From Treponema sp. (GTDB taxonomy: Bacteria; Spirochaetota; Spirochaetia; Treponematales; Breznakiellaceae), in the NCBI GenBank assembly GCA_031273265.1, contig JAISSH010000028.1, forward strand, positions 1-38,213: DNA of 38,213 nucleotides, written 5' to 3'. Both the position numbers and the translations under genes were made by a program. Position 1 is the first letter of the stretch; every line of letters begins with the position of its first letter. Of the stretch, positions 24,883 through 33,108 are shown in pieces. The notes beneath the pieces were generated by a model that saw only the letters and a list, made by a program, of their open reading frames with translations, was not told where the DNA came from and searched no databases.

Positions 24883-25840
24883 CGGTTTTATCCAATTTTT
24901 CTTTTTCCAGTTTTTCAAGTCTGGCAAGGCAGATTTCCCGTATAATTTTTTCACTCTGCGTTCTTGGATCGCGAAGTTTCACACGATGCGAAATTACCGG
25001 AGAGGCAAGGATGGCGAGGTCTTCATCTGAAACATAATCCCTCCCTTTAACAAAAGCGCGCGCTTTAACCGCCGACAACAGATGAAGTCCAGCACGCGGA
25101 CTTGCTCCAAGACTGAACGCTTTGTGAATGCGCGTGTCCCTGATCATATCAGCGATTGCTTCTTTCAGGGATTGATGGCAGAACACAGTAGCCGCGGCTT
25201 TTTTCGCGGCGGTGAAATCCGCCAGACGGATGACAGGCTCAAGTTTTGCGAGTACAGTCTCGGCGGGATTTTCTTCGAGGATAGCAAGCTCCGCTTCGCG
25301 TTCGGGGTAACCCATCGAAAGCTTCATCATAAAGCGATCAAGCTGCGCGGCGGGAAGGGGAAAAGTTCCCTCGCTTTCAATTGGATTTTGCGTCGCAATC
25401 ACAAAAAAAGGTTCGGGCGGCTTGTGGGTATTTTGCCCGATAGTAACCTGTCTTTCCGCCATGACTTCCAGCAGAGCAGACTGAACTTTCGGCGTGGTGC
25501 GGTTGATTTCGTCGGCAAGAACAATATTCGCTAGCACAGGACCCGGCATAAAGCGAAAAGTCCGCGACTTAGGATCGAACACATCAACACCGGTGATGTC
25601 GTAGGGTAAAAGGTCGGGAGTAAATTGAATCCGTTTGAAGTCCAGCCCCTTTTTTCCGCCGTCGATCAACCTTGCAAGAGTTTTTGCCACTGTGGTTTTT
25701 CCCAGCCCAGGATAATCATCAATGAGCACATGACCGCCCGCCAAAATTGCCGCAATCAGCAGTTCAAGAAATTCATTTTTCCCTTTGATGATCCGTCCCG
25801 CGCCCTCAAGCAGGGCAAGGGCGGCGTTATTTGCTTTCAT
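24863..25840 (-). CDS. MoxR-family AAA+ ATPase
   Basis: 325-residue cytoplasmic AAA+ ATPase. Walker A is DYPGLGKTTVAKTLA (about 42-56), Walker B NIVLADEINRTTPK (about 107-120), sensor 1 is in FFVIATQNPIESEG, and the C-terminal lid has LGASPRAGLHLLSAVKARA. These are all standard for MoxR. It heads a moxR-DUF58-transglutaminase unit with overlapping genes. There is no Shine-Dalgarno; the -10 box is 8 nt before the ATG, so the mRNA may be leaderless. Confidence 0.95.
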   Translation of the reverse strand: MKANNAALALLEGAGRIIKGKNEFLELLIAAILAGGHVLIDDYPGLGKTTVAKTLARLIDGGKKGLDFKRIQFTPDLLPYDITGVDVFDPKSRTFRFMPGPVLANIVLADEINRTTPKVQSALLEVMAERQVTIGQNTHKPPEPFFVIATQNPIESEGTFPLPAAQLDRFMMKLSMGYPEREAELAILEENPAETVLAKLEPVIRLADFTAAKKAAATVFCHQSLKEAIADMIRDTRIHKAFSLGASPRAGLHLLSAVKARAFVKGRDYVSDEDLAILASPVISHRVKLRDPRTQSEKIIREICLARLEKLEKEKLDKTDEKKTG

Positions 25841-25848
25841 GTTGAGTA

Positions 25849-25878
25849 ATCATAGCATGAAATGGGCGGGCAGGTAAA
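25849..25878 (-). promoter_or_regulatory. Predicted promoter of moxR
   Basis: Minus strand TTTACC (25878-25873), 18-bp spacer, TATGAT (25854-25849). The ATG of moxR is 8 nt after the -10 box. Confidence 0.4.
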
Positions 25879-25905
25879 CGCACCCGGCGGATTTTCTCAA
25901 AAGAG

Positions 25906-27069
25906 TCAGGCGCTGATAGCCAGAGACGTGCTGTCAACCGCGCGATTCCTCCCGCTTCTTTTCGCGGTGTAAAGAGCCTTGTCCGCCATATCGTACAGAA
26001 TTTGCGTGTCATCTGTCACGCCGCATTTTGTTATATGCAGTCCAATGCTCACTGTTACATAAGGCGCGGCATCTGATTTTTCATGCGGAATGTTCAAGTC
26101 GCGTATCATCTGAATAACCTGTGAGGTGACATTATTGGCGTGGGCGGCTTCTTCTTCAAACCAGACAAGAGCGAATTCTTCTCCGCCGATTCTTGCGGTG
26201 TATATTTTTGTGGCGGCATTCAGATCATTAAGCGCTTTGCCTATTTTACGGAGACATTCATCGCCCATAGGGTGACCGTAATGATCGTTATAGTTTTTGA
26301 AGAAGTCAATGTCCATAATCGCGAGGCACAAAAAATGATCAGTTTCCCGGTAATTTGAATTATATCTGCAAAAGGTCTGTATAAAATCCCTGCGATTTTT
26401 CAACTGGGTCAATTCGTCTACGGTGCTTTGATCATAATAACTGTCGCGTTCATTTTCAAGTTTTTTTGCGGTCGAAGCCATAGTTATTCTGTTCATAATA
26501 ATCTGCCAGCCGAAAATCAAACCGACGATTCCGGCAAACATGGCGTTTTGTATATCATAATTCCAAACTAAAGGATTTTTATATAGAATAACAGTTGTTA
26601 TAAAAGTTATTACCGCGCTTAACATAAGACAAAGGTACAACACGGGCGAGATATTAAACAGAAACAATACACAGATCAGAATGCCTATAAAAGACCCGGC
26701 AATTTTTTCAGTATTTGCCCAGACAGCCAGATACAATCCAAACATCATAACATTCATAAAAAATAAAAAAATTAAAATGTAAATGAGACTGCGGCTGATC
26801 TGTTTTTTTTGATTGAACTGACGCTTCTTATAAGCAGAGAAAAAATACATAATAAAGGCGGCTATGGACGATATCAAATAAATTTTTGTTTTGGCAAAAT
26901 CGTTTTCGGTAATGATTGGAAAAATCGCGAAAAAGAACGTTAAAACCGCCGCTATTAAATTCGCCTTACGCAGACCGGAAATGTTATTGGAAAATATTAT
27001 CCCCATACATTTTTTGTATTCAGTCTGTCCAAGTCCGTAATAACGCCATTTGATAAATAATTCACGCAT
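25906..27069 (-). CDS. Membrane GGDEF diguanylate cyclase
   Basis: 387-residue protein with about six hydrophobic segments between residues 36 and 195 and a C-terminal GGDEF domain (DELTQLKNRRDFIQTF, LAIMDIDFFKNYNDHYGHPM, RIGGEEFALVWFEE). The active-site motif is GGEEF, an active variant in known cyclases, so it probably makes cyclic di-GMP. The RxxD inhibitory site normally five residues before the motif is absent (KIYTARIGGEEF), so no product inhibition is expected by that route. The membrane part may sense a signal; no known sensor domain is recognised. AAGGTGC lies before the ATG. It ends 65 bp before moxR on the same strand. Confidence 0.92.
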   Translation of the reverse strand: MRELFIKWRYYGLGQTEYKKCMGIIFSNNISGLRKANLIAAVLTFFFAIFPIITENDFAKTKIYLISSIAAFIMYFFSAYKKRQFNQKKQISRSLIYILIFLFFMNVMMFGLYLAVWANTEKIAGSFIGILICVLFLFNISPVLYLCLMLSAVITFITTVILYKNPLVWNYDIQNAMFAGIVGLIFGWQIIMNRITMASTAKKLENERDSYYDQSTVDELTQLKNRRDFIQTFCRYNSNYRETDHFLCLAIMDIDFFKNYNDHYGHPMGDECLRKIGKALNDLNAATKIYTARIGGEEFALVWFEEEAAHANNVTSQVIQMIRDLNIPHEKSDAAPYVTVSIGLHITKCGVTDDTQILYDMADKALYTAKRSGRNRAVDSTSLAISA

Positions 27070-27078
27070 TCAAGCACC

Positions 27079-27159
27079 TTGTATCAAAAGATAATACAAA
27101 AAATGACATATGTCAATATTACTGTTTTTTGTATAAAACCTTGCGTTAAAGATACAAAA
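27079..27159. promoter_or_regulatory. Promoter region of the diguanylate cyclase with repeated TTGTAT/ATACAA half-sites
   Basis: On the minus strand TTGACA (27116-27111) and TATCTT (27093-27088), 17 bp apart, make a promoter for the cyclase. Around it are inverted repeats: TTGTAT 27079-27084 with ATACAA 27094-27099; TGACATATGTCA, a perfect palindrome, 27104-27115; and TTTTGTAT 27127-27134 with ATACAAAA 27152-27159. These could bind a regulator. Confidence 0.45.
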
Positions 27160-27163
27160 CGCC

Positions 27164-27817
27164 TTATTTTTGAAGATATTTAGCTTTAAAAAAATTCAGA
27201 TTTGGAGGAAACCATGCGGGGTCTATGGCAGGTCCGTTATGAAGTTCAAAATCATCTAACATTCCGCTTCCGCTTTGTTCTTCGTTATCAATGGTAATAT
27301 CGTACCATATAGACAGTTTGGAAGAAACATTTCCCCTTTCATATTCCTTGATTATTTTTTTCATCTCATTATCTGTTAGATATTTTTCTATAAAAATATA
27401 ATAATGATTCAACTCTTCATCAGATTCATGTTTTTTTGTTAACGGTTTGTCCATTTTTGAAATTAATATCTTGCCGTTTTCTTCGGAATGAATCAAGATA
27501 AATTCACTATCTGAATTTCCGTCTTCATCTGCGGTTTCATTAAGATAAATATAAATATTTATTTCGTCTCTTTTTAATAAAATATCATAATCACCAATTA
27601 GTATATTGCCGTTATTAAATTCAAAGCCTGAAATTTGATAATCACCCATATACTGAACAGGTATGCAAAAATAATGGCTTTTTCCATTATTCAAAAGAAA
27701 AATGGATAAAGTATTATTCAATGAAAGATCATAATTATGTTTTGCTGTACAATTTGAAAAGGTAATTGCTGTAAATAAACTTATAATACAAAAATAGGCA
27801 TTAATTTTGTTTTTCAT
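27164..27817 (-). CDS. Predicted lipoprotein at the end of the rnf operon
   Basis: 217 residues starting MKNKINAYFCIISLF with a relaxed lipobox TFSNC. The rest is not recognised: a beta-prone N-terminal half (GDYQISGFEFNNGNILIGDY, RDEINIYIYL) and a helical middle (YIFIEKYLTDNEMKKIIKEY). The start ATG 27817 lies 5 bp after the rnfB stop; an upstream TTG would overlap it. No clear Shine-Dalgarno is seen, so coupling with rnfB is likely. It is much more A+T-rich than the rnf genes and may be a later addition to the operon. No link to Rnf function can be shown. Confidence 0.7.
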   Translation of the reverse strand: MKNKINAYFCIISLFTAITFSNCTAKHNYDLSLNNTLSIFLLNNGKSHYFCIPVQYMGDYQISGFEFNNGNILIGDYDILLKRDEINIYIYLNETADEDGNSDSEFILIHSEENGKILISKMDKPLTKKHESDEELNHYYIFIEKYLTDNEMKKIIKEYERGNVSSKLSIWYDITIDNEEQSGSGMLDDFELHNGPAIDPAWFPPNLNFFKAKYLQK

Positions 27818-27822
27818 AAGCG

Positions 27823-28632
27823 TCAACTCGCCAGAACATCACGTTCAATAATCTTGAAAACTTTGGACGGACATTTTTCCGCGCAGGTTCCGCAGGAGTT
27901 GCATTTTGAAAGATCGACAACCGGAATGAACGTATCAAGACTGATGCACTGCTGGGGACAGCTTCTGACGCACAGTCCGCACTTAAAACACGCGATTTTG
28001 CAGGTTTTTGCCACCGCCTGTTTTACGGGATTTTTGTTGGAGCAGAGAACCATTGCGCCTTTTTGTTCCCTCGCGACGGCTTTGAACAGTCCCTGCGGAC
28101 ACTCGGTAACGCAGAGCCCGCAGCCGGTGCATTTCGCGTAACTGACTTTCGGCAGATTGAGATCGCTCATTTCAAGCGCGTCAAACTTGCACACTTTTAC
28201 ACAGTCGCCGAAACCAAGACAGCCCCAAGAGCAGAGTTTTGTTCCGCCCGCGAGTTTTGCGCCGCGACAGGTTTGAAGTCCGGTGTAAGTTCCTTTTAAC
28301 GGCGTGTGCAATGACGACCCTTGGCAGGCGAGGACGGACACGGTCTGCACGACAGCGCCGCCTGACTTGCCAGTAATAGCGGCGATTTTTTCCGCGACGG
28401 AAGGTCCGCCAGCTGTGCAGGAATTTATCTCCGCGCTGCCCGCAGTGATCGCGGCGGCGTAGCTATCACAACCGGGAAAACCGCACGCGCCGCAGTTTGC
28501 GCCGGGAAGTGCCGCACGAATGTTAGCTGTCATCGGGTCTTCCGGCACTGCGAAAAATTTCCTGAAAAAACCAAGGGCAGTTCCCAGTATGAAGGCGAGA
28601 ATCAACGCGAAAACGGCAGTAGTTAAAATCAT
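27823..28632 (-). CDS. rnfB: Rnf complex iron-sulfur subunit RnfB
   Basis: Membrane-anchored ferredoxin-like subunit that hands electrons from ferredoxin to the Rnf complex. 269 residues: N-terminal membrane anchor (1-25), the Fe-S domain ANCGACGFPGC with a later Cys, then further clusters in CSWGCLGFGDCVKVC, KCTGCGLCVTECPQG, ACFKCGLCVRSCPQQ and KCNSCGTCAEKCPSK. This multi-cluster form fits Rnf of anaerobes. It overlaps rnfA by 4 bp (ATGA) and is the last rnf gene. Confidence 0.96.
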   Translation of the reverse strand: MILTTAVFALILAFILGTALGFFRKFFAVPEDPMTANIRAALPGANCGACGFPGCDSYAAAITAGSAEINSCTAGGPSVAEKIAAITGKSGGAVVQTVSVLACQGSSLHTPLKGTYTGLQTCRGAKLAGGTKLCSWGCLGFGDCVKVCKFDALEMSDLNLPKVSYAKCTGCGLCVTECPQGLFKAVAREQKGAMVLCSNKNPVKQAVAKTCKIACFKCGLCVRSCPQQCISLDTFIPVVDLSKCNSCGTCAEKCPSKVFKIIERDVLAS

Positions 28633-29204
28633 TGTGCCAACCCCTTAAAGCCCATGAAGGCAATAGAAAGAAGCGCAGTCGCCGCGAAAAGTACCGGCGT
28701 TCCTTTTAGGAAAGCGGGAATGGGACTTGTCCGCAGACGATTGCGAATACCAGCCAATAAAAGCATGGAGAGCAGGAAACCCATTGCTACGCCGACAGCG
28801 TAAACGATAGACTCAATGAAGCTGTAGTTTCTGTCAATTGCGTTAAATGTTACCGCGAGGATCGCGCAGTTTGTTGTAATGAGAGCCAGATAGATTCCCA
28901 TTGATTTGTACAGAGACGGTATTATTTTTTTCAGATAGAATTCAACCAATTGAACCAGCGAAGCGATGACAAGAATGAAAACCAAAATCTTGAGGAACTC
29001 AAGACCTCGAGGTTCAAGAATAAATTTGTAAACAGGCCATGTAACGCAGGTTGCCAGCACAGTAACAAATGTTACCGCAAGCCCCATGCCGATAGATTTG
29101 TCCTCATCGGTGCTCATCCCGATAAAGGGACAGAGCGCGATAAATTGCATCAACACGATGTTGTCAATTAAAAATGCCGCTATAAAAATATTAAAAAGAT
29201 TCAT
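28629..29204 (-). CDS. rnfA: Rnf complex membrane subunit RnfA
   Basis: 191-residue integral membrane subunit related to NqrE, with six hydrophobic segments; part of the ion channel together with RnfE. Typical sequence: IFIAAFLIDNIVLMQFIALC, PFIGMSTDEDKSIGMGLAVT and ITTNCAILAV (the buried Cys site). The start is ATG 29204, with AAGGAAGG upstream; an in-frame extension to 29231 would lie inside rnfE. Only one base separates it from the rnfE stop. Confidence 0.96.
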   Translation of the reverse strand: MNLFNIFIAAFLIDNIVLMQFIALCPFIGMSTDEDKSIGMGLAVTFVTVLATCVTWPVYKFILEPRGLEFLKILVFILVIASLVQLVEFYLKKIIPSLYKSMGIYLALITTNCAILAVTFNAIDRNYSFIESIVYAVGVAMGFLLSMLLLAGIRNRLRTSPIPAFLKGTPVLFAATALLSIAFMGFKGLAQ

Positions 29205-29205
29205 T

Positions 29206-29919
29206 TTAACCTTCCTTGCTTGTCTGACCACTGGCTGAAGTGGTCAGGCTTTCTGGGATACCGCAGTTAGTAACCGTACATCCGTGCGCAGAGCATCCTT
29301 CACAATCAGCCGTCTGCGAGACTGGTTTTTTCAGCTTCGACCTGATAAACAGATTGAGCGAGATAAACAGCGCGAACACAAAAAACCCGCCAGGCGGCAG
29401 AGCAAAAAACATTATCTGATAATCCTGCGGAATGATCATGTAGTCGAGAATAGCGCCGCTTCCCAATAATTCCCGCACAAAGGAAATTCCTGTCAGTACC
29501 CATGTGTAACCCAATCCCATTCCAAGCGAATCAAAAATTACATCGCCGAGCGGAGACTTGTAAGCGAAGCCTTCAACGCGTCCCATGATGATGCAGTTTA
29601 CAACGATGAGCGGAATGAAAACGCCCATCGCCTTTGAGAGTTCGGGGAACCACGCTTTCAGTACATAGTCGATAACTGTGGTAAATGCCGCGATGATAAT
29701 TATAAAAACGGGTATGCGGATTGAATCGGGGATCAATTTTTTGAAAAGGCTGATCACTACCTCAGACATGAGAAGAACGAAAGTCATGGCAAGCCCCATG
29801 CCAATTCCGTTTGCGACTTTGGTTGTTACCGCCAGAGCGGAACAGAGACCTATCATCAATATCAACAGCGGATTTTCGCGGACAAGTCCGTTTGTAAATA
29901 TGCCGAAAAATCTTTTCAC
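29206..29919 (-). CDS. rnfE: Rnf complex membrane subunit RnfE
   Basis: 237-residue membrane subunit, a paralogue of RnfA and related to NqrD. Markers: GLVRENPLLILMIGLCSALA, TKVANGIGMGLAMTFVLLMS and IPLIVVNCIIMGRVEGFAY with the conserved Cys. The C-terminal 35 residues contain a Cys-rich tail (CEGCSAHGCTVTNC), which is not usual for the family and could bind a metal or be disulfide-linked. It overlaps rnfG by 4 bp. Confidence 0.94.
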   Translation of the reverse strand: MKRFFGIFTNGLVRENPLLILMIGLCSALAVTTKVANGIGMGLAMTFVLLMSEVVISLFKKLIPDSIRIPVFIIIIAAFTTVIDYVLKAWFPELSKAMGVFIPLIVVNCIIMGRVEGFAYKSPLGDVIFDSLGMGLGYTWVLTGISFVRELLGSGAILDYMIIPQDYQIMFFALPPGGFFVFALFISLNLFIRSKLKKPVSQTADCEGCSAHGCTVTNCGIPESLTTSASGQTSKEG

Positions 29920-30557
29920 AATTCTCCTCCTTCTTCTGATGCGCCGGAAACAATGTCAACTTCTTCGCCTGTAAACCATGCGTTAGCCGCAAGAGCAGCC
30001 GCTTTAACCGATGAAGAAACAGCGTTACTCGTTATCGTGGAAGCGGTAATCGCTATTACATCATCCTTCACCCTGAAAGGATGGCTGACATGTTTTCCGG
30101 CGAACTGCCCGTAAAAAGTTAAGCCCTTCTCGCGGTCAACAAAGTACGAAGAAGAGGCGGCGTTGGCTCCAAATCCAGGAGTGTCGGAGTGTTCCAGAAT
30201 TTTTACGCCGGTGATAAAACCGTCTGTGCTTACGCCGACCATTGTCATAATGGGACCTGAGTAACTTGCGCGTGAAAGCTCCAGCACCGCCCCGATAACT
30301 TCGCCGTTCTTCAGAGCCGAGAATGCGACCATAATAGTAACCGCCGGATCGGGACTTGCAATATTTTTTATTTCCTCAAAGCTGTCGGCGTCGGGGAAAA
30401 TTTCTTTTTCAGCCTTTACAAGTTCCTCCTCCTGACGCTGTTCAATTATTGTTTTCGTGCCTGCGTAAACAAAAGCAAGCATAATGCAGGCTGCTGTCGC
30501 AAACGCCGCAAGGATAGCTCCTAGTTTTAACATGCCAAAAAAATCTTTAAATTTCAT
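29916..30557 (-). CDS. rnfG: Rnf complex FMN-binding subunit RnfG
   Basis: 213-residue subunit with one N-terminal membrane helix (about 12-33) and a periplasmic FMN-binding domain. Its flavin attachment motif, usually SGAT-x-T/S, appears as TASTITSNAV, where Ala-Ser replaces the usual Gly-Ala but the modified Thr is kept. Other blocks: GVSTDGFITGVKILEHSDTP, GFGANAASSSYF. An AGGGGG-like site precedes the ATG. Covalent FMN would be added by an ApbE-type enzyme, not found here. Confidence 0.93.
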   Translation of the reverse strand: MKFKDFFGMLKLGAILAAFATAACIMLAFVYAGTKTIIEQRQEEELVKAEKEIFPDADSFEEIKNIASPDPAVTIMVAFSALKNGEVIGAVLELSRASYSGPIMTMVGVSTDGFITGVKILEHSDTPGFGANAASSSYFVDREKGLTFYGQFAGKHVSHPFRVKDDVIAITASTITSNAVSSSVKAAALAANAWFTGEEVDIVSGASEEGGEL

Positions 30558-30580
30558 TTTGCCCCCTTTTTCACAAATCT

Positions 30581-31582
30581 TTATTTTTTCGACAGCATTT
30601 TATTAAGGAAGGGAACTGCGGTGTTCATTATCAATATCGAAAAACACACTCCTTCTGGATAGCTTCCCCACTTGCGGATCAGCATGGTGATAATACCCGC
30701 GCCAATTCCAAAAAGTATTTTTCCTTTTCCTGTTATAGGGGTTGTCACATAATCGGTCGCCATGAAAACCGCGCCGAAAACCAAACCGCCGGAGAGTACG
30801 CTGTAAAGGGAAAATCCAATGTCCTGCCAAAAAAGAAGAGAGAAAAGAAAACCCGAAGCAGTCATGCAGACAGGTGTGCGCCAATCAATTGTTTTTGTAA
30901 CAAGCAGAAATAAAAATGAAGTGAGGCATAAAAAGATCGAAGTTTCGCCGATACAGCCTGCGTTAAAACCGAAGAAAAGAGTTTTCATTGTTGACAAGTA
31001 GGAGTCCGAAGCTGAAAGCCCGGCTTCGACAAAAGACCTGCCCACTGCGGAAATTCCCGCTCCCATTTTTGTAATACCCAGCGGAGTCGCGCCGGTGATT
31101 GCGTCCGCCGCAAAAAACGGCTGACAAGGCACAGGCCATTTGTTAAGCGCACCTCCAAAACTCATTTGGAGGAAGGCGCGTCCAATCAGCGCAGGATTGA
31201 AAATATTCGCGCCCAATCCGCCGAAAAACTCTTTCGCGACAATAACGGCAAAAAACGCGCCTAACGCGGTCATCCAGTACGGCGTGTTGGGCGGGAGAAC
31301 AAGCGCCAGTAACAAGCCGCTGACTCCCGCGGAAAGGTCTTTTGCCCTGACCGGCTGTTTGATGATAAGGCGGAAAAGGCTTTCGCCGGCAATGGCGGAT
31401 ACTATCGCTATGACAATATTAAGTAACGCAGGAAGCCCGAAAATCACAACGCCGAAAATTGAGACCGGCGCGAGAGCGATAAGCATATTACGCATAAGCG
31501 CCGTCGAATTTACAGGAGACGCGATATGCGGACTTGACTGAAGTAAAATTGAAGGTATTGATCTATTTAATGGTGTTGCCAT
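30581..31582 (-). CDS. rnfD: Rnf complex membrane subunit RnfD
   Basis: 333-residue polytopic membrane subunit related to NqrB, carrying covalent FMN on a Thr in the motif DAITGATPLG. Other family blocks: SPHIASPVNSTALMRNMLIA at the start and FGGLGANIFNPALIGRAFLQ. About nine membrane segments. AAGGAGC precedes the ATG; rnfC ends 9 bp upstream. Confidence 0.95.
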   Translation of the reverse strand: MATPLNRSIPSILLQSSPHIASPVNSTALMRNMLIALAPVSIFGVVIFGLPALLNIVIAIVSAIAGESLFRLIIKQPVRAKDLSAGVSGLLLALVLPPNTPYWMTALGAFFAVIVAKEFFGGLGANIFNPALIGRAFLQMSFGGALNKWPVPCQPFFAADAITGATPLGITKMGAGISAVGRSFVEAGLSASDSYLSTMKTLFFGFNAGCIGETSIFLCLTSFLFLLVTKTIDWRTPVCMTASGFLFSLLFWQDIGFSLYSVLSGGLVFGAVFMATDYVTTPITGKGKILFGIGAGIITMLIRKWGSYPEGVCFSILIMNTAVPFLNKMLSKK

Positions 31583-31591
31583 ATTCGCTCC

Positions 31592-32956
31592 TTATTTCGC
31601 CGCCGCTTTTTGCGCCGCTTGTTTTATTCGCAGACGCTGTTTGCCGACGCGGAAACGCTGAACCAGTTTTATCTTTGCGGGACACATATAGGAACAACTT
31701 CCACATTCCATACAATCCATAAGACCCGCTTTTACCGCGTAATCAAGATCGTCCGCTTCAAGACTGTTGTTCATTATAACTGGCGAAAGTCTCGCGGCGC
31801 AGTTGCGGATACAGCGTCCGCATCTTATACACGGTCCTTCGGCTTCGGCGGTGGTTTCTTCTTTTGTCATCAATATAATTCCCGAAGTATTTTTCTGAAT
31901 CGGTATTTCCAAAGACGGAACGGCTGTTCCCATCATCGGTCCGCCGAAAATTATTTTCGCGAGTTTTGAATAATCGATCTCCATGAACTCAACCGGCAGG
32001 TCTTTTAACAGCGTCCCGATTGGGGCGCGGATATTTTTCGGCGTTTTGCACGCGCCGCCGCTCACTGTCAAGTCGCGGTCGATAAGCGGCTTTCCAAGTA
32101 AAAACGCTTCCGCGATGGCGATTAACGAGCCGACATTTTGCACAATACAGCCCGCGTCCATTGGAAGACCGCCGGACGGCACTTCGCGCCCCGTCAGCGC
32201 GGTAATCAACATTTTTTCGCCGCCCTGAGGATAGCGCGTTCTGCAAAGACCGATTGAAATGTCGCCCTTAATCTCTCCCACGCGCAGTTCGCGTTCGATC
32301 ATCGGTATCAGATTTTTTTTATTATCTTCCATTCCGATAATCGCGCGGTTAACGCCGGTAATCTTCATTATGATTTCAAGCCCCTTCACAAGCAGGTGCG
32401 GCTTTTCAGTCATAGCGGCTTCATCGGTGGTGAGGTAGGGTTCGCACTCCGCGCCGTCCGCAATAATAACGTCAATCTTTTTGTTGGGCGGCGGCGCGAG
32501 TTTTATGTGCGTGGGAAAACCCGCTCCCCCCATGCCGAGGAGTCCGGCTTCCCGAATACGCGCAAGGGCGTCCTCTTTCGTGCAGGTAAACGGATCGAGC
32601 GGAGTCATAAATTCCTCGCGCCCGCCGGAAGAATCGCCGCCTTCTTCCGCTTCAATAACAACGCACAGCCCTTCGGTATTATTCGACTGAGTGCGCGGTT
32701 CGATTTTCTTCACAACCCCGCTGATTGAAGCGTGAACCGGAACAGTCATCGGACCCGGCGAAGAAGCGTCGGCTATTTTCTGCCCGCGAATCACCTTTTC
32801 GCCGACACTGACCAGCGGTTTATTCGGCGCGCCAAAATGCTGATTTATGGGAATCACCGCCTGTTTGGGCGGCGGAACCATCTCAATCGGTTTTCCCTCT
32901 GTGGCGTGCTTCCTTGTGGGAAGTTTCAAGCCACGCCTGAATGTAGATACAGACAA
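31592..32956 (-). CDS. rnfC: Rnf complex NADH/Fe-S subunit RnfC
   Basis: 454-residue peripheral subunit that exchanges electrons with NAD+/NADH using FMN and two [4Fe-4S] clusters. Seen: the biotinyl-like N-terminal region (KPLVSVGEKVIRGQKIADAS), the glycine-rich nucleotide/FMN site GLLGMGGAGFPTHIK, GAECEPYLTTDEA, and clusters CIRCGRCIRNC and CMECGSCSYMCPAK. The first codon is TTG at 32956, 8 bp after AGGAGG. It is the first gene of rnfCDGEAB. Confidence 0.96.
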   Translation of the reverse strand: MSVSTFRRGLKLPTRKHATEGKPIEMVPPPKQAVIPINQHFGAPNKPLVSVGEKVIRGQKIADASSPGPMTVPVHASISGVVKKIEPRTQSNNTEGLCVVIEAEEGGDSSGGREEFMTPLDPFTCTKEDALARIREAGLLGMGGAGFPTHIKLAPPPNKKIDVIIADGAECEPYLTTDEAAMTEKPHLLVKGLEIIMKITGVNRAIIGMEDNKKNLIPMIERELRVGEIKGDISIGLCRTRYPQGGEKMLITALTGREVPSGGLPMDAGCIVQNVGSLIAIAEAFLLGKPLIDRDLTVSGGACKTPKNIRAPIGTLLKDLPVEFMEIDYSKLAKIIFGGPMMGTAVPSLEIPIQKNTSGIILMTKEETTAEAEGPCIRCGRCIRNCAARLSPVIMNNSLEADDLDYAVKAGLMDCMECGSCSYMCPAKIKLVQRFRVGKQRLRIKQAAQKAAAK

Positions 32957-33003
32957 CAGTTTTTCCTCCTAAATCTGAGGTCATCTTTTCATGTAATTTA
33001 CTA

Positions 33004-33046
33004 ATGATACTACTAATTGAAAAAAAAACAAGATAAATTTTCAATT
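33004..33046 (-). promoter_or_regulatory. Predicted rnf operon promoter with overlapping inverted repeat
   Basis: Minus strand TTGTTT (33031-33026), 16 bp, TATCAT (33009-33004). A 9-bp inverted repeat AATTGAAAA (33015-33023) and TTTTCAATT (33038-33046) flanks the -35 box and may be an operator. Confidence 0.4.
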
Positions 33047-33073
33047 TATTGGAATTGAGTGTTTTTCAACTTC

Positions 33074-33101
33074 TTGAAAAATCCTAGTTTTTTGATACAA
33101 T
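33074..33101 (+). promoter_or_regulatory. Predicted extended -10 promoter of the lipoprotein gene
   Basis: TTGAAA (33074-33079), 16 bp, then TGATACAAT with TACAAT at 33096-33101. The ATG follows after 7 nt with no Shine-Dalgarno, so the mRNA is probably leaderless. Confidence 0.5.
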
Positions 33102-33108
33102 TTTTTCA

